Assembly: GCA_902492045.1 (NCBI GenBank)
Contig: CABUKB010000009.1
Location: 1-64,000 of the forward strand
Origin: an uncultured Oscillospiraceae bacterium
GTDB lineage: Bacteria > Bacillota > Clostridia > Oscillospirales > Acutalibacteraceae
DNA length: 64,000 bases
Direction of reading: 5' to 3'
Positions 33,617-42,833 of the stretch are shown piece by piece. The notes under the pieces are model-generated. The model was not told the DNA's origin, searched no databases, and saw only the letters and a program-made list of their open reading frames with translations. A program made the position numbers and the translations under genes. The number at the start of each line of letters is the position of its first letter. The first letter of the stretch is position 1.

Positions 33617-34135
33617 ATCGCCACCAAGGAACTGCAGATCAATGAACAGATCCGGGATAACGAAGTACGCCTGATCGGCCCCGATGGGGAACAGATCGGC
33701 GTGGTCCCGACGCGCGAAGCGCAGCGGCTCGCCGATGAAAAAGAACTCGATCTGGTCAAGATCGCGCCGACGGCCACGCCGCCGGTCTGCCGGATTATGG
33801 ATTACGGCAAGTACCGCTTCGAGCAGTCGAAGCGGGAGAAGGAAGCGCGGAAAAATCAGCGTGTCGTGGAACTCAAGGAGGTCCGTCTTTCGCTAAACAT
33901 CGACGTGGCGGATTTCAATACCAAAGCCAAGCATGCCCTGCGCTTTTTGCAGGAGGGCAACAAGGTTAAAGTCTCCATTCGTTTCCGTGGCCGTGAGATG
34001 GGGCATCCGGAAATCGGACTAGAGACCATGAAACGCTTTGCAGAAGTCTGTTCAGAGATCGCGGCCGTGGAAAAACCCGCCAAAATGGAAGGCCGCAATA
34101 TGCTGATGTTCCTGGCACCGAAGCCCGCAAAATGA
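33617..34135 (+). CDS. infC: Translation initiation factor IF-3 (AUC start)
   Basis: 172 residues if translated from ATC at 33617. The N-terminal sequence from there (ATKELQINEQIRD, then EVRLIGPDGEQIGVVP) is the conserved IF-3 beginning. GGAGGT lies 8 nt upstream, and no ATG, GTG or TTG occurs in frame until GTG 33701, which would remove 28 conserved residues. Rare AUU/AUC/AUA starts are the known basis of IF-3 autoregulation, since IF-3 rejects such codons. The N domain, linker and C domain (KVSIRFRGREMGHPE) are all complete. rpmI and rplT follow. Confidence 0.96.
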   Translation: MATKELQINEQIRDNEVRLIGPDGEQIGVVPTREAQRLADEKELDLVKIAPTATPPVCRIMDYGKYRFEQSKREKEARKNQRVVELKEVRLSLNIDVADFNTKAKHALRFLQEGNKVKVSIRFRGREMGHPEIGLETMKRFAEVCSEIAAVEKPAKMEGRNMLMFLAPKPAK

Positions 34136-34212
34136 CGTTCCGCCCGTCGCTCGGCGGCGCTTGCCTGCGCAGGGCGGCCGAATGACGGACAATATGAAGG
34201 AGGAAACTGACA

Positions 34213-34410
34213 ATGCCTAAGATCAAGACCCACTCCGGCGCGAAAAAACGTTTCAAGCTGACTAAAAACGGGAAGGTACTGCGCGCTCATGCCTATAAAT
34301 CCCATATTCTGAACAAAAAAACCACCAAGCGCAAACGCAACCTGCGGAAAACCACGGTGGCCGATGTGACCAATGTGGCGCAGATCAAACGCCTCATCCC
34401 CTATAAATAA
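34213..34410 (+). CDS. rpmI: 50S ribosomal protein L35
   Basis: 65 residues starting MPKIKTHSGAKKRFKLTKNG, the bL35 signature, and highly basic throughout. AAGGAGGAA lies upstream of the ATG. It is the second gene of the infC operon. Confidence 0.98.
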   Translation: MPKIKTHSGAKKRFKLTKNGKVLRAHAYKSHILNKKTTKRKRNLRKTTVADVTNVAQIKRLIPYK

Positions 34411-34437
34411 TCGTTCAGAAACGGAGGATATAGAGAA

Positions 34438-34794
34438 ATGGCACGTGTAAAGGGTGCGCTGATGACGCGCAAGAGAAGGAAAAAGGTACTCAAACTCGCC
34501 AAAGGGTATTATGGCGCTAAATCCAAGCTGTTCCGCACCGCGAAGGAAGCGGTTATGAAATCCGGCCAATACGCCTATATCGGCCGCCGGCAGAAAAAGC
34601 GCGATTTTCGTCGTATTTGGATCACCCGTATTTCCGCTGCGGCCAAGATCAACGGCATGAACTATTCCACCTTTATGAACGGCATGAAGAAGGCCGGCAT
34701 CCCCCTCAACCGTAAAATGCTTGCTGAACTGGCCGTCTCCGACGCCGCCGCGTTTGCAGGCCTGGCGGAAAAGGCCAAAGCCGCCCTCAAATAA
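34438..34794 (+). CDS. rplT: 50S ribosomal protein L20
   Basis: 118 residues, bL20: an N-terminal basic extension (RKRRKKVLKLAKGYYGAKS) and a globular C-terminus with RDFRRIWITRI. It binds 23S rRNA early in assembly and represses its own operon through the leader. Confidence 0.98.
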   Translation: MARVKGALMTRKRRKKVLKLAKGYYGAKSKLFRTAKEAVMKSGQYAYIGRRQKKRDFRRIWITRISAAAKINGMNYSTFMNGMKKAGIPLNRKMLAELAVSDAAAFAGLAEKAKAALK

Positions 34795-34803
34795 GCTTGA
34801 ACT

Positions 34804-34838
34804 GCGCCCGCCGGCCCCGCCAGCGGGCGCTTCGTTGT
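34804..34838 (+). terminator. infC operon terminator
   Basis: GCGCCCGC/GCGGGCGC stem 10 bp after the rplT stop, followed by a weak T-tract (TTCGTTGT). Confidence 0.6.
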
Positions 34839-34911
34839 GTTCGGTGGGCCGGAGGTTTTTTGTTTCCACGGGTTCGGAACGTCTTAAAACCGTCGGAAAG
34901 GAGCTCCTTTT

Positions 34912-35745
34912 ATGGGACAAAACCGGATGGATTTCCGGGCGGCACGTTCCGGCGGGGCAATTACCAGCCGGGATAATCCTCTAATAAAAGACTATACCCG
35001 CCTGATGAGGGACGCGTCGTACCGCCAGGAGAGCGGTCTCTTTGCCCTTGAGGGCGCCCGGCTGTGCGCAGACGCCGCTGCGTCGGGCGTGGAGATCCGT
35101 ACGGTTCTCTATACGGTTCGAGCGGCGGGGCAATACGGCTCCTACCTCGATTCCCTTTTTTCGGCCTGCGCCGACCGCCGCGAGATCGCCCTGCCGCTCG
35201 CCGGCCGTCTGTCGGATACGCAGGCTCCCCAAGGAATATTTTGTATCTGCCGGCGGCTTGACAACCACCTTTCTTTGGGTAAAATAGAGAGATACGGGCG
35301 TTATCTTTTGCTGGAAGACGTACAGGATCCCGGGAACATGGGCAGCATCGTGCGCACCGCCGAGGCGTTGGGCATAGACGGTCTGTTCCTCACCCCCGGA
35401 TGCTGCGACCTGTACAATCCCAAGGTGCTGCGGGGCAGTATGGGGGGCGTTTTTCGCCTTGCCGCCAGCCGGGTGGAGGATGTGCCCGGGCTGCTCGCCC
35501 ATCTGCGGGAAAAGGGGCTCGCCTCTTTCGCCTGCGTAGCCGATGCCCAGGCGCTGCCGGTGCAGGAGGCCGGGCTCGGAAAAGGCTGTGTTTGTCTGAT
35601 CGGCAACGAGGGAGCGGGGCTGCGGCCAGAAACCGTTGCTTTATGCGACCGGCGAATCACCATTCCGATGGAGGGGCGTGCAGAATCGCTCAACGCCTCC
35701 ATTGCCGCCGCGCTCGTGCTGTGGGAGATGAGCAGGCGGTCATAA
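34912..35745 (+). CDS. TrmH/SpoU-family RNA 2'-O-methyltransferase
   Basis: 277 residues. An N-terminal L30e-like substrate-binding domain (ITSRDNPLIKDYTRL) is followed by a SPOUT knot with motif 1 DPGNMGSIVRTAEA, motif 2 LIGNEGAGL and motif 3 IPMEGRAESLNASIAAALV. It resembles the YsgA/RlmB group that methylates rRNA; the target nucleotide is unknown. It often follows rplT in Firmicutes, as here. The start at 34912 has AAAGGAG upstream. Confidence 0.93.
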   Translation: MGQNRMDFRAARSGGAITSRDNPLIKDYTRLMRDASYRQESGLFALEGARLCADAAASGVEIRTVLYTVRAAGQYGSYLDSLFSACADRREIALPLAGRLSDTQAPQGIFCICRRLDNHLSLGKIERYGRYLLLEDVQDPGNMGSIVRTAEALGIDGLFLTPGCCDLYNPKVLRGSMGGVFRLAASRVEDVPGLLAHLREKGLASFACVADAQALPVQEAGLGKGCVCLIGNEGAGLRPETVALCDRRITIPMEGRAESLNASIAAALVLWEMSRRS

Positions 35746-35806
35746 ATGCTCTTCAAACTGGTGGGCGTCCGCCGGCCGGCGGCGCAGAGACGGGAGGGGA
35801 TCGGCA

Positions 35807-37039
35807 TTGAGGGACAACCGGCTGTACTGGATTTGGCTGCAACAGGCGCTGGAACCCGGCGGCACGAAAACCGCGCTGGCGCTCTCGGTGTTTGCATCGC
35901 CTGAAGCGGCCTATCGAGCCTCCCGGTCCGAACTGATGCGGGCTGGTTTCACCGGGGCCCTTCTCGAACGCCTGTGCCGCAAATCCCTGGATCCGGCTGC
36001 CCGGATCCTCGAAGACAGTCTCAGGCAGGGGACATTTGTCCTCACCATGGATGACGAAGCCTATCCGGATTGCCTGCGCCAAACTTATATGCCGCCCCTG
36101 GTATTATACGGCAAAGGGGAGTTGCCGCCGCTCGACCGCCTTCCCGCCGTGGCTATGGTAGGCACCCGCAAGGCATCCGATTACGGTATCCGGGCTGCCG
36201 GAAGCCTGGCCGCCGGTTTGGCGGCAGGCGGCTGTGCCGTTATCAGTGGCGGGGCGGTGGGGATTGACGCGGCCTCTCACCGGGGTGCGCTCGCGGGCGG
36301 AGGCTTGACGATAGCTGTGCAGGGATGCGGGCTCGACGTGGATTATCCCCGGTCCAATCGTACCCTGCGAGAGCAGATTGTAGCCGCCGACGGGGTTATT
36401 GTGACGGAGTACCCGCCGGGGTCGCCGCCACTGCGGGAGCATTTTCCGGTGCGCAACCGCCTGCTCGCCGGCATGTCTATGGCCGTATGTGTCGTTGAGG
36501 CGCCGGAACACAGCGGTTCCCTCATCACCGCCCGGCTGGCCCGTAACCAGGGACGGGATGTCTATGTCGTGCCGGGGGAGATTACGTCCAAAAACAGCAG
36601 TGGTTCCAATGATCTGATTAAAGATGGCGCCGCCCTTGTCACAAAGGCGAGTGAAATCCTGCGGGATTATAGCCTGCGGTTTCCAGATATTCTGGACCGG
36701 CGGGCGGCCGACGCCGCACAGGCTGCCTATGAACACAGAGGAGACCGCCGTGTGCCAGCCCGTTCTGCTCCGGCTAAAGGATCCGTCCGGCCGGCGAAAA
36801 AGGCGGCGTCAGAAGCCGAATCGCCTGCGGATGCTTTTTATGCCTGCCCTTCCGATGCGTCGGCCAGGGCGGTCCTTCTTTACCAAATGCTGACTTCCGA
36901 GCCTCTCGCGGCCGAAACCCTGGCGCAGAAGGCCGGATTATCCTTTCCCGATGCCCTTGCCGGCCTGACGGAACTCGAAATCGCGGGCTGTGCGCGGAAT
37001 TTTCCGGGCCGGCAGTTTGCTCTAAAACCCCGGCCCTGA
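35807..37039 (+). CDS. dprA: DNA-processing protein DprA
   Basis: 410 residues: an N-terminal SAM-like helical region, a central Rossmann DprA fold (VGTRKASDYG, then SGGAVGIDAASHRGAL and PVRNRLLAGMS) and a C-terminal winged-helix domain. It loads RecA on incoming single-stranded DNA during transformation. The TTG start at 35807 is supported by CGGGAGGGG. topA follows 38 bp later, a common Firmicute order. Its presence alone does not show natural competence. Confidence 0.95.
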   Translation: MRDNRLYWIWLQQALEPGGTKTALALSVFASPEAAYRASRSELMRAGFTGALLERLCRKSLDPAARILEDSLRQGTFVLTMDDEAYPDCLRQTYMPPLVLYGKGELPPLDRLPAVAMVGTRKASDYGIRAAGSLAAGLAAGGCAVISGGAVGIDAASHRGALAGGGLTIAVQGCGLDVDYPRSNRTLREQIVAADGVIVTEYPPGSPPLREHFPVRNRLLAGMSMAVCVVEAPEHSGSLITARLARNQGRDVYVVPGEITSKNSSGSNDLIKDGAALVTKASEILRDYSLRFPDILDRRAADAAQAAYEHRGDRRVPARSAPAKGSVRPAKKAASEAESPADAFYACPSDASARAVLLYQMLTSEPLAAETLAQKAGLSFPDALAGLTELEIAGCARNFPGRQFALKPRP

Positions 37040-37077
37040 AGGTGTTTATCAATCTAGAAGAACAGGTGGACCGCATC

Positions 37078-39201
37078 ATGTCAAAGTTGGTGATTGTGGA
37101 GTCGCCCGCTAAGGCGAAAACCATTCAAAAGTATCTCGGACCCGGATATGAGGTCGTCGCGTCTATGGGGCATATCCGGGATCTGCCCAAGACTCTGCTC
37201 GGGGTCGATATTGAACACGGATTCAAGCCGCGTTATGTGGACATTCCCGGAAAGTCGGCCTTGATCCGTCAACTCAAGTCCATGGCGGCTCAGAGCGACG
37301 GTGTCATACTCGCCACTGACCCGGACCGGGAAGGCGAGGCTATTTCCTGGCACCTTGCCGGCCTGCTTGGAACCGATACGGCTGCCGACAACCGCGTTAC
37401 GTTTAATGAAATCACGAAAACCGGGGTGTCTCAGGGAATGGCACATCCCCGGAAACTGGACATGGATCTGGTCAACGCCCAGCAGGCGCGGCGGATCCTT
37501 GATCGGATTGTGGGGTACAAGCTCAGTCCTTTCCTGTGGAAGAAGATCCGCAAAGGTTTGTCCGCCGGACGGGTCCAGTCCGCCGCCGTGCGGATTATCG
37601 TGGACCGTGAGAAAGAGATCCGCGCTTTTGTCAGCGAGGAATACTGGAGTTTGGATGCCCTGCTGTCCGACAAGCCGGAAAGCCGTCCGTTTCCCGCCCG
37701 GTTCCACGGGGATCGAAAGGGCAAAATCAAGATCGAAAACAAGGAAAAGGCCGACGCCATTTTGGCGGAGCTGCAAAACGCGGCTTTCACGGTCGACAAG
37801 GTCAAGCGGGGTGTGCGGCAGATATCGCCCGCGCCTCCGTTCATTACCTCCACCATGCAGCAGGAGGCCAGCCGCAAGCTGGGCTTTGCCGCCCGGCGTA
37901 CCATGAAGGCGGCCCAGGAACTGTATGAAGGCGTGGAAGTGGAGGGGATCGGCGCCATCGGCCTGATTACCTATATGCGAACCGATTCGCTGCGCATTTC
38001 GGATGACGCGCGAAAAGAGGGCAATGCCTATATTCAGGAACGGTACGGCGCCCGGTATCTGCCCGAAAAACCCCGTATTTTTAAATCCCGGGGCAATGCC
38101 CAGGACGCCCACGAGGCGATCCGCCCCTCGGTTCCTTCCCTTACCCCCGAGCGGGTCAAGGGATCCCTGAGTTCCGACCAGTACCGGCTTTATAAGCTGA
38201 TCTGGGAGCGGTTCATCGCCAGCCTGATGGCCAACTGTGTGCAGGATACCTGCCAGGCGGATATTGCCGCCGGCAAATATCTGTTCAAGGCATCGGGTTA
38301 TACCGTGAAGTTCGATGGCTACACCGTGCTTTATGTCGAGGGCAAGGATGAGGAGACCGAGGCAGGGGGAGCTTTGCCGCCACTGGAAGAGGGGATGCCC
38401 CTCGTTCTGCGGGATTTGAAGGGGAACCAGCATTTTACCCAGCCGCCTCCCCGCTACACCGAAGCGACCCTCATCAAAACATTGGAGGAAAACGGCATCG
38501 GCCGTCCATCCACCTACGCCCCCACCATCAGCACCATCCTTGCCCGGGAATACGTGGAGCGGGACGGAAAGGCTCTGAAGCCCACGGCATTGGGAGAAGT
38601 GACCACGGAACTGATGGAGGAGCAATTCCCCGAAATCGTGGATGTGGATTTCACCGCCAATATGGAGCGGCAGCTCGACGGGGTGGAGTCGGGCAAAGCC
38701 GATTGGGTGGAAACTCTCGACCTTTTTTACGACGGGTTCTCCAAGACCCTGCATAAAGCGGAGGAAGCCACCTCCGGGGAGCGGATCAAGGTCCCCGAGG
38801 TGGAGAGCGATGTCACCTGTGAACTCTGCGGCCGGAAAATGGTGGTCAAATCGGGCCGGTATGGGAAGTTCCTGGCCTGCCCGGGGTATCCCGAGTGTAA
38901 AAACACCAAACGGATTGTCGAAGAAACCCCCGGCGTCTGCCCGAAATGCGGCGGCGCCATCGTGGCGAAAAAATCCAAAAAAAACCGGAAGTTTTTCGGC
39001 TGTTCCCATTATCCTCAGTGCGATTTCGTCACTTGGAACGAACCCACGGCGGAGACGTGCCCGAAGTGCGGCAAGACCCTGTTCAAGAAAAAGGGGCGCA
39101 ACGCCGGTCTGTTCTGTATGACCGAGGGCTGCGGCTTTGAAAAAGAGGCCGATCCGAAAACAGAGGAAAAGAAACCGGACGGACCGGCGGGCGATGGATG
39201 A
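37078..39201 (+). CDS. topA: DNA topoisomerase I
   Basis: About 707 residues, type IA. The TOPRIM domain (KLVIVESPAKAKTIQKYL, then DPDREGEAISWHL) and the active-site tyrosine in GLITYMRTDSLRIS are visible, followed by three C-terminal four-Cys zinc fingers (CELCGRKM, CPKCGGAI, CPKCGKTL). It relaxes negative supercoils. The frame opens at GTG 37042; ATG 37078 is preferred because the family start MSKLVIVES follows an AGGTGG. The last finger ends in an Asp/Lys-rich tail. Confidence 0.97.
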   Translation: MSKLVIVESPAKAKTIQKYLGPGYEVVASMGHIRDLPKTLLGVDIEHGFKPRYVDIPGKSALIRQLKSMAAQSDGVILATDPDREGEAISWHLAGLLGTDTAADNRVTFNEITKTGVSQGMAHPRKLDMDLVNAQQARRILDRIVGYKLSPFLWKKIRKGLSAGRVQSAAVRIIVDREKEIRAFVSEEYWSLDALLSDKPESRPFPARFHGDRKGKIKIENKEKADAILAELQNAAFTVDKVKRGVRQISPAPPFITSTMQQEASRKLGFAARRTMKAAQELYEGVEVEGIGAIGLITYMRTDSLRISDDARKEGNAYIQERYGARYLPEKPRIFKSRGNAQDAHEAIRPSVPSLTPERVKGSLSSDQYRLYKLIWERFIASLMANCVQDTCQADIAAGKYLFKASGYTVKFDGYTVLYVEGKDEETEAGGALPPLEEGMPLVLRDLKGNQHFTQPPPRYTEATLIKTLEENGIGRPSTYAPTISTILAREYVERDGKALKPTALGEVTTELMEEQFPEIVDVDFTANMERQLDGVESGKADWVETLDLFYDGFSKTLHKAEEATSGERIKVPEVESDVTCELCGRKMVVKSGRYGKFLACPGYPECKNTKRIVEETPGVCPKCGGAIVAKKSKKNRKFFGCSHYPQCDFVTWNEPTAETCPKCGKTLFKKKGRNAGLFCMTEGCGFEKEADPKTEEKKPDGPAGDG

Positions 39202-39348
39202 TGCCGTGGCCTGTAAGATGCCCAGCACCCGGTATGGCGGTGTTTATCTATGGCCGCTTCAGGCATCTCTGCAGGGCCGGTTGGTGGCCGTATGAAGACG
39301 GGCGCGTATTATGGCCCATTTCACCCGGGTTCTCATGAAGGAGTGGAC

Positions 39349-40743
39349 ATGAAAAAAGGGCAGATAGTAGAAGGGATGGTCAAAAAGATCGCATTCCCAA
39401 ACAAAGGCATGGTGGAGATCCCGGAAGAGGATAAGACTGTTATTGTGAAAGATGCAATAGCCGGGCAGAAAGTGCGGGTTCTTATCCAAAAAAACCGCAG
39501 GGAACAGCCGGAGGGAAGGGTTCTGGAAGTCCTTGAAAAAGCACCGGGAGAGATCCCTTCCGCCTGTCCACATTTTGGTTCCTGCGGGGGTTGTACTTAT
39601 CAGAATCTGTCCTATGACCGGCAGCTTCAGATGAAAATGGAGCAGGTAAAGGACATGATGGATCGCGCGGTAGACGGGGCGTATGTCTGGGAGGGGATTC
39701 GTCCAAGTCCCGCGATCAACGGGTACCGCAACAAGATGGAATTCACTTTTGGTGATGAGTGCAAAGACGGCCCGTTGGCGCTTGGCATGCACAAGCGGGG
39801 AAGTTTCCACGATATTGTAAGCGTTCCCAACTGCCGGATTGTGGATGCGGATTATCGGCAAATCCTGACCTGCACTTTGGAAACGGCACGAGAAAGCGGA
39901 TTGCCCTATTATCACAGGATACGGCACACGGGGTTTTTTCGTCATCTTCTGGTTCGCAAGGCCGCCAAAACAGGAGAAATTTTGGTTGATTTGATTACCA
40001 CTTCGGGAGAGGACATAAACCATCCTATCCCGGCTCGGCCCGTTGAAGAATTTTGGAAAAAGTGGGTCAACCGGCTTCTCTCGCTTTCGCTGGACGGAAA
40101 AATCGCGGGGATCCTGCATACGGTCAACGACAATATCGCGGATACCGTGAAGGATGGAGGAACCCAGGTAATCTATGGGCAAGACTATTTCTATGAAGAA
40201 TTGCTGGGCTTGAAGTTCAAAATCACCCCCTTCTCTTTCTTTCAAACCAACTCTCTAGGGGCGGAGGTTCTCTACGAAAAGGCCAGAGACTATATGGGCG
40301 ATGCAAGGGACAAAGTCGTATTCGACCTCTACAGCGGGACCGGAACGATTGCGCAGATCCTGTCGCCGGCGGCGAAGCGGGTGATAGGTGTCGAAATTGT
40401 GGAAGAGGCCGTGGAAGCCGCCAGGGAAAACGCGAAATGCAATGGTTTGGAAAATTGCGCGTTCTGGGCCGGGGACGTTCTGAACGTGATCGAGGAACTT
40501 GAGGAAGTGCCGGACCTGATTATGCTGGATCCCCCGCGAGACGGTGTACACCCGAAGGCATTGGATAGGATTATCGGTTTCGGTGTGGACAGACTGGTGT
40601 ATATTGCGTGTAAGCCGACCAGCCTGGCAAGGGATCTGAAAATTCTCCAGGAACGAGGATATCGGGTGGAACGAATCGGGTGTGTTGATTTATTTCCCTC
40701 TACGTATCACGTGGAGACCATTTGCCAACTTGTCCGGACATAA
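39349..40743 (+). CDS. 23S rRNA (uracil-C5)-methyltransferase, RlmD/RlmCD (RumA) type
   Basis: 464 residues: a TRAM domain (residues 1-60), a four-cysteine Fe-S motif CPHFGSCGGCTYQNLSY, a methyltransferase domain with FQTNSLGAEVLYEKA and DLYSGTGTIAQ, and the catalytic cysteine in YIACKPTSLARDL. It makes 5-methyluridine in 23S rRNA (U1939 and/or U747). The ATG at 39349 has AAGGAG 5 nt upstream; the frame is open from 39250. It looks less GC-rich than topA and plsX, and it breaks the common topA-trmFO neighbourhood. Confidence 0.93.
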   Translation: MKKGQIVEGMVKKIAFPNKGMVEIPEEDKTVIVKDAIAGQKVRVLIQKNRREQPEGRVLEVLEKAPGEIPSACPHFGSCGGCTYQNLSYDRQLQMKMEQVKDMMDRAVDGAYVWEGIRPSPAINGYRNKMEFTFGDECKDGPLALGMHKRGSFHDIVSVPNCRIVDADYRQILTCTLETARESGLPYYHRIRHTGFFRHLLVRKAAKTGEILVDLITTSGEDINHPIPARPVEEFWKKWVNRLLSLSLDGKIAGILHTVNDNIADTVKDGGTQVIYGQDYFYEELLGLKFKITPFSFFQTNSLGAEVLYEKARDYMGDARDKVVFDLYSGTGTIAQILSPAAKRVIGVEIVEEAVEAARENAKCNGLENCAFWAGDVLNVIEELEEVPDLIMLDPPRDGVHPKALDRIIGFGVDRLVYIACKPTSLARDLKILQERGYRVERIGCVDLFPSTYHVETICQLVRT

Positions 40744-40826
40744 GCGGTGTCAATGCGCTTTATGAGGACCGTTTGGAGACTGTGAGTTCAAGGATCGAGC
40801 GTTATAAAAAGAAAGGTTGCGAAGCC

Positions 40827-41867
40827 ATGGAAACCACAAATGGGCAGAAGCTGAACATGAGGATCATCGTTGACGCCTACGGCGGAGACAATGCCCCTCT
40901 TGAGATCCTGCGCGGCGCGGCGCTGGCAGTGGAAGAGTACGGCCATTCCATTCTTTTAACGGGCCGGGAAGCGGATATTCGCCGGGTGGCGGCGGAGAAC
41001 GGCATTTCGCTCAAGGGGATGGAGATCGCCGCCGCAGAGGACGTGATCACCATGGACGACGAGCCGAAAAGCATTCTAAAGGAACACAAGGACTGCTCGA
41101 TGGCGCTGGGGCTTCGCCTGCTGGCCCAGGGGGAGGGCGATGCTTTCGTCTCTGCGGGCAGCACCGGCGCCCTCATTATGGGTGCGACGTTTTTTGTCAA
41201 GCGGATCAAAGGGATTTCACGGGCGGCCCTGGCGCCGCTGGTTCCATCCGATAAAGGCCCCTTTATGCTCATTGATTCGGGCGCCAACGTCGAATGCCGT
41301 CCCGACATGCTGCTGCAGTTTGCGCACATGGCCAGCCTCTATATGACCAAGGTCATGCACAACGGCAGGGCGGCGACGGTGGGACTGCTCAATGTAGGGA
41401 CCGAGGACCACAAGGGCGGTTCCCTTCAGCAGGAAGCCCACGCCCTGCTTAAACAAAGCGGTTTGAACTATATCGGCAACGTAGAGGCACGGGATGTCCC
41501 GGCCGGGATTGTGGATGTCTTGGTGGCCGACGGCTTCAGCGGCAATGTGCTGCTCAAAACGATGGAGGGCACCGCCGACATGCTCATGGGCAATCTCAAA
41601 CAGATTCTGTTTTCGGGTCTTGGCACCAAGCTGGCCGCCTTGCTGCTTAAGAAACCACTGTACGGCTTGAAACGCAAGCTCTCCACCTCTGAATACGGCG
41701 GAGCTCCCCTGCTCGGAGTGACCAAACCCGTCATCAAAACGCACGGCAATTCCAAGGCCCCGGCGGTCAAAAATGCCATCCGCGTGGCAGCCGGCTTTGC
41801 GGCTGCCGGAGTGATTGAAGATATGGCGGCAGCCGTTCGAACGGCGAAAGCCACGGAGGAGGAATAG
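40827..41867 (+). CDS. plsX: Phosphate acyltransferase PlsX
   Basis: About 346 residues. It converts acyl-ACP to acyl-phosphate at the start of phospholipid synthesis. Family segments are RIIVDAYGGDNAP (usually DAMGGDNAP), SAGSTGALIMGA, LIDSGANVECRP, VADGFSGNVLLKT and NSKAPAVKNAI. Start is taken as ATG 40827; ATG 40857, just before the conserved segment, is an alternative. It is followed directly by the ACP and rnc, a classic lipid/RNase cluster. Confidence 0.95.
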   Translation: METTNGQKLNMRIIVDAYGGDNAPLEILRGAALAVEEYGHSILLTGREADIRRVAAENGISLKGMEIAAAEDVITMDDEPKSILKEHKDCSMALGLRLLAQGEGDAFVSAGSTGALIMGATFFVKRIKGISRAALAPLVPSDKGPFMLIDSGANVECRPDMLLQFAHMASLYMTKVMHNGRAATVGLLNVGTEDHKGGSLQQEAHALLKQSGLNYIGNVEARDVPAGIVDVLVADGFSGNVLLKTMEGTADMLMGNLKQILFSGLGTKLAALLLKKPLYGLKRKLSTSEYGGAPLLGVTKPVIKTHGNSKAPAVKNAIRVAAGFAAAGVIEDMAAAVRTAKATEEE

Positions 41868-41870
41868 GGC

Positions 41871-42095
41871 GTGGTGCTGGAAAAGCTGGCCCTTCTGCTG
41901 ATGGATCAAGTCGGCTGTGAAGCGGAAGACGTGACCATGAACGCCCGGCTTGACGACCTGAATCTCACCTCCGACGACCGGGCGGAGGCGGCCTTCACCC
42001 TGGGGGAATTTTATGGCGTAGAGATCCCGGAAGACGCTCTCGCGGCGTTTGTGACCGTGGAGGATCTTGTCGGATATATTGAGGACCGTATTTAA
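41871..42095 (+). CDS. Divergent acyl carrier protein in the plsX-rnc slot
   Basis: 74 residues from GTG 41871 with GGAGGAA upstream. Length and ends (MVLEKLALLLMDQ, then FYGVEIPEDALAAFVTVEDLVGYIED) match AcpP. At the modification site the usual DSL reads TSD (NLTSDDRAE), keeping Ser34 but losing the Asp before it and the Leu after it, which phosphopantetheinyl transferases read. It sits exactly where fatty-acid acpP normally sits, between plsX and rnc. It may be a specialised or non-modified carrier. Confidence 0.85.
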   Translation: MVLEKLALLLMDQVGCEAEDVTMNARLDDLNLTSDDRAEAAFTLGEFYGVEIPEDALAAFVTVEDLVGYIEDRI

Positions 42096-42143
42096 TTAAG
42101 GCCGCCGGGTTTCCGGCGGGCTTTGAAAAGAGGACGATGCCAT

Positions 42144-42833
42144 ATGCGGCAGGAAACCATGCATTTCATGGAGAAGATCGGATACCGTTTTCGCAACCCA
42201 TCCCTGCTGGAGAATGCGCTGACCCATTCCTCCTACGCGAACGAAGGGCATCATGGTCTCGAGAGCAACGAACGTCTGGAATTCCTGGGGGATTCGGTGC
42301 TGGGATTTGTCACGGCGAGATATCTGTTTGAACGCGAGAACGGGCCGGAAGGCATGCTGACCAAACTGCGGGCGGCTTTGGTGTGTGAAAAAGCCCTGTG
42401 TTCCTATGCACAGCTTTTGAGGCTGGGAGACTATCTTCTCCTCGGCAAAGGGGAACAGCGTACCGGCGGCGCCGAACGCCCCTCCATTCTGGCCGATGCG
42501 TTTGAGGCGGTGATTGCCGCCATTTACCTGGACGGGGGATTGGAGCCGGTGCGGGCGTTTATTCTGCCCTATCTGGAACAGGAAGCCTCCAACCAGCGCC
42601 GCCGCCATTTCAAGGACTACAAGACCACCCTCCAAGAGATTATCCAGCACAATCCGGAGGAACGGCTGGACTATGTCTTGAGGGGCGAGTCGGGACCCGA
42701 TCACAACAAGATATTCGAGGTGGAGGTTCGCCTGCACTCCAATGTGATCGGCACCGGCCGGGGCCGCAGCAAAAAGGAGGCGGAACAGCAGGCCGCTCGG
42801 GAGGCGCTCAAGCTGATGGGGTATGACAGTTAG
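42144..42833 (+). CDS. rnc: Ribonuclease III
   Basis: 229 residues: the catalytic domain with signature ERLEFLGDSVLGFV and the second acidic site in ADAFEAVIAAIYLD, then a C-terminal dsRNA-binding domain (DYKTTLQEIIQ to KKEAEQQAAREALKLM). It cleaves double-stranded rRNA precursors and regulatory duplexes. TTG 42123 opens the frame, but the ATG at 42144 has an AAGAGG RBS and fits homologues. It overlaps the next gene by 11 bp. Confidence 0.97.
   Translation: MRQETMHFMEKIGYRFRNPSLLENALTHSSYANEGHHGLESNERLEFLGDSVLGFVTARYLFERENGPEGMLTKLRAALVCEKALCSYAQLLRLGDYLLLGKGEQRTGGAERPSILADAFEAVIAAIYLDGGLEPVRAFILPYLEQEASNQRRRHFKDYKTTLQEIIQHNPEERLDYVLRGESGPDHNKIFEVEVRLHSNVIGTGRGRSKKEAEQQAAREALKLMGYDS

Noticed and set aside
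37081..39228. 715-codon minus-strand open frame opposite topA
   Set aside because: It exactly shadows topA, has no RBS or family motifs, and high G+C makes antisense frames long here.
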